Assembly: GCA_964470965.1 (NCBI GenBank)
Contig: CAYYIS010000044.1
Span: forward strand, 1-41,018
Origin: CAYYIS01 sp964470965
GTDB taxonomy: Bacteria; JAAXHH01; JABIQT01
DNA length: 41,018 bases
Reading direction: 5' to 3'
A program made the translations under genes and the position numbers. Below are positions 39,365 to 41,018 of this stretch, in pieces; the first letter of the stretch is position 1, and every line of letters begins with the position of its first letter. The notes under the pieces are model-generated. The model had not been told where the DNA came from. It ran no database searches and saw only the letters and a list, made by a program, of their open reading frames with translations.

Positions 39365-39889
39365 ATGAAATCAATTCCCGCGATATCATCCTTCTCGGGC
39401 ATTCTGATGTTGCTTATGTTGCCGGCCACGACGTCCTTCGGGCAGCAGGAACATCCGCTGTATATCAGTATCTGTGAGATAGAACACAATACCCATACCG
39501 CGGCGCTTGAGTTAACATTCAAAATATTTACGGATGACCTTGAAACCGCCCTTGAGGATCAGGGTGTCGGTAAACTGCGTCTGGGAACAGATCGCGAGAT
39601 GGAAAATGCTGATGAATATATCAGGAGGTACCTAGAAAAGAACGTCGTCATTCAGGTGGATGGTGGATCGGTCGCACTCGGCTATCTGGGTAAGGAAGTC
39701 GAGATGGACGTTGCCTGGTGCTACTTGGAGGTTCAGGGTGTTCCATCCATTCAAACGATGACGGTGTCGAACACCCTTCTCTTCGAGTTGTTCGAAGAGC
39801 AGACCAACATCGTACACATCAGCGCAAATAATAAGAAACAGAGCTTGATGCTTAACATAGCCAATAGGGAAGGCACTGTTGAATATTAG
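39365..39889 (+). CDS. DUF6702 family exported protein
   Basis: This 174-aa protein has a clear signal peptide (MKSIPAISSFSGILMLLMLP ending TTSFG). The mature part begins QQEHPLYISICEIEHN and continues ALELTFKIFTDDLETALE, the signature of the DUF6702 family, small secreted proteins of unknown role common in FCB bacteria. It has a high content of acidic residues and beta strands. The frame is open to a GTG at 39350, but ATG 39365 starts the signal peptide correctly and GGAG is upstream. It ends 4 nt before the stop of the convergent probable lipoprotein gene. Confidence 0.82.
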   Translation: MKSIPAISSFSGILMLLMLPATTSFGQQEHPLYISICEIEHNTHTAALELTFKIFTDDLETALEDQGVGKLRLGTDREMENADEYIRRYLEKNVVIQVDGGSVALGYLGKEVEMDVAWCYLEVQGVPSIQTMTVSNTLLFELFEEQTNIVHISANNKKQSLMLNIANREGTVEY

Positions 39890-39893
39890 ATCT

Positions 39894-40793
39894 CTAATCT
39901 GGACGTTCCATGATCAATAGGAGGGGACGTCTGTCGCCCGCATCCTTCCTGCGGGCGATGCCGTTGTTATCCAGTATCACGTAGATCTTTTCCCCGTCCA
40001 TACAAAGGCCTTCCCCCATCCCGAACTCCATATTTTCATACCGGAATTCGTCCCTGTTAACAATGCCGGCGAAGGACCAGATTTCGTGTTCTGCCAGATC
40101 CGGTTCCCCGTATGAGATTCTGGTGATCGTTTCCGCATTTCTATTCAACGAATAGATGTCTTCGCCTTCCGCATAGAGACCGGTAAAGTCGATAGTTCTC
40201 CCATCGGGAACCGGTACTGATGTCCGATCATAATTATAGACATGGTAGGTGAAGGGAGCGGTGGTTCTGTCGATCTCTATCAATCCTCTGGGCTGGCGTT
40301 CGGCTGCCACAAGCATCCTGGATTCGTCTATCCAGGTGATACCCTCCAGATGGGCATTGGGGGTTTTGAACAATCCCTGCCGCTCACCGGCTTTTTTCAT
40401 ATTCAGGGTATACCAGCCGACCGAATCACCATTCGCGCTGACATACACGACCCGATAGGATCGTTCGCTGATCAGGTAGAAATTCCCTTCTTCGTCACAG
40501 GTGATGCCTTCCAGGTCCAAGCCAACACCGGACGGCGGCTTTGGCGGCTCGAACACCAGATGAGGAATGAGCGTCACGATATCTTCGTTCAGCTCAAGCC
40601 GGTAAATGGTATCGCTCTGCTTGTCTGATACCGTATAAAAAGTACCGTTATGCCTTGTCAGACCTGAGAGTTCTCTGGCCCCTTCTACCGGCAGGGCGTG
40701 GATCAAGTTTAGATTCTTGGTAGGGGGAGCTGAAGCACAGCCGGGTCCAGGGATGCAGTTAAAAATGATGAATAGGATTGTGTAACGGTTCAT
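39894..40793 (-). CDS. Probable lipoprotein of the phytase-esterase / SdiA-regulated beta-propeller type
   Basis: This roughly 299-aa protein begins MNRYTILFIIFNCIPGPGC, a hydrophobic segment that ends in a cysteine (C19) with Gly before it, so lipid attachment is likely, though the lipobox is imperfect. The rest is a propeller with blade motifs such as ELSGLTRHNGTFYTVSDKQS, GLDLEGITCDEEGNFYLISE, HLEGITWIDESRMLVAAER and FGMGEGLCMDGEKIYVILDN, typical of the esterase-like phytase or SdiA-regulated families. The substrate and role are unknown. The frame extends upstream to a GTG at 40853, but only the ATG at 40793 puts the signal at the N-terminus. It is convergent with the DUF6702 gene. Confidence 0.82.
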   Translation of the reverse strand: MNRYTILFIIFNCIPGPGCASAPPTKNLNLIHALPVEGARELSGLTRHNGTFYTVSDKQSDTIYRLELNEDIVTLIPHLVFEPPKPPSGVGLDLEGITCDEEGNFYLISERSYRVVYVSANGDSVGWYTLNMKKAGERQGLFKTPNAHLEGITWIDESRMLVAAERQPRGLIEIDRTTAPFTYHVYNYDRTSVPVPDGRTIDFTGLYAEGEDIYSLNRNAETITRISYGEPDLAEHEIWSFAGIVNRDEFRYENMEFGMGEGLCMDGEKIYVILDNNGIARRKDAGDRRPLLLIMERPD

Positions 40794-40932
40794 GTCCGGC
40801 TTGTTGGAAAGATCGGCACCAATTTCTCGGTCAACAATAATACTCTGTACCACAAAATAAATGCACCGGCACCAGAATCAAGATGAATCTGCCTGCGGCA
40901 GGATCGGGAAAGCCCATGATGAGAGGGTGTCT

Positions 40933-40949
40933 CCCCCCCCCCCCCCCCC
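40933..40949. repeat. poly-C tract, 17 bases
   Basis: An uninterrupted run of 17 C lies between the start of the probable lipoprotein gene and the right end of the window. Long G/C homopolymers are hotspots of slippage and of sequencing error. Confidence 0.97.
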
Positions 40950-40955
40950 GGGATT

Positions 40956-41018
40956 TTAGGCCGAAATCTGGAGAAATTCCCGCTGCGTCCGCTCCCATTC
41001 TATTCGCAAAGTGACGCG
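40956..41018 (-). CDS. possible C-terminal end of a gene cut by the window edge
   Basis: The minus strand is open from the window edge to a TAA at 40958-40956 and would encode 20 residues (RVTLRIEWERTQREFLQISA). The residue mix is protein-like, but an open stretch this short proves little, so I list it only as a possibility. If real, the poly-C run would be just behind its stop codon. Confidence 0.25.
   Translation of the reverse strand, partial: RVTLRIEWERTQREFLQISA

Noticed and set aside
1..41018. defence system, prophage, CRISPR array or insertion sequence
   Set aside because: No regular repeats, integrase, transposase, Cas-like or toxin-antitoxin proteins were found; all larger frames are accounted for by metabolic or housekeeping genes.

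Overview
This window is ordinary bacterial chromosome from an uncultured organism, probably a metagenome scaffold: there is a 10-base N run at 2852-2861, a frameshift inside a G/C homopolymer near 29317, and a 17-base poly-C run near the right end. I place it in the FCB group, plausibly Latescibacterota or a relative. The evidence is a secreted protein ending in the typical FCB FlgD/Por-like C-terminal module (QNVPNPFNPST to KKMLLVR), a phytanoyl-CoA dioxygenase family protein, a DUF6785 membrane protein, a haem/copper monooxygenase-like protein, a DUF6702 protein and an IYD-type nitroreductase. Strong AGGAGG-type Shine-Dalgarno sites argue against Bacteroidota proper. The taxon is an inference. 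I see no phage, insertion sequence, CRISPR array, tRNA or rRNA.

Layout. 1-1300 (-): M23 peptidase overlapping a truncated metallo-beta-lactamase-fold gene. 1301-1681: divergent promoter region. 1682-2386 (+): an SDR-like protein without the catalytic Tyr/Lys. 2444-5119 (-): creatininase-family, alpha-toroid-like and PhyH-family genes in one tight operon. 5505-11311 (-): SelA-like PLP enzyme, class V aminotransferase, Tex and an AraD1/FAH-family protein. 11480-12250 (+): FabG-like SDR. 12389-18004 (+): a futalosine-pathway menaquinone operon with a clear promoter (UbiD-family decarboxylase, mqnE, mqnC, mqnA, DUF362). 18377-22746 (+): purB, mutL and a class IV aminotransferase. 22833-28014 (-): a secreted DUF5060/DUF4038 glycosidase-like protein, a cytochrome c/copper monooxygenase-like protein and a DUF6785 membrane protein. 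28447-29205 (+): MBL-fold hydrolase. 29202-31127 (-): TIM-barrel-like protein and a frameshifted SDR. 31394-31840 (+): RsbW-like ATPase with its own promoter and terminator. 31930-35956 (+): ltaE, beta-propeller, lepB, epimerase, a 57-aa membrane protein and an IYD-like flavoprotein. 35989-39146 (-): M1 peptidase and a 3-hydroxybutyrate dehydrogenase-like SDR. 39365-39889 (+): exported DUF6702 protein. 39894-40793 (-): probable lipoprotein of the phytase-esterase/SdiA-regulated beta-propeller type.

How the genes work together. The one clear pathway is the futalosine route: MqnA dehydrates chorismate, MqnE and MqnC are its two radical SAM steps, and the UbiD homologue is a candidate for the late decarboxylation. 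MqnB, MqnD, the prenyltransferase and a UbiX partner are not in the window. The rest looks like a heterotroph taking up and oxidising sugar- and amino-acid-derived compounds through SDRs, PhyH, creatininase, AraD1 and PLP enzymes, plus general housekeeping (Tex, PurB, MutL, LepB). I did not find a clearly new multi-gene system. The best leads are MutL with three of five expected metal ligands replaced by serine, the DUF362 protein inside the menaquinone operon, the IYD-type dehalogenase candidate, the creatininase/toroid/PhyH operon, and two palindrome-bearing divergent promoter regions.
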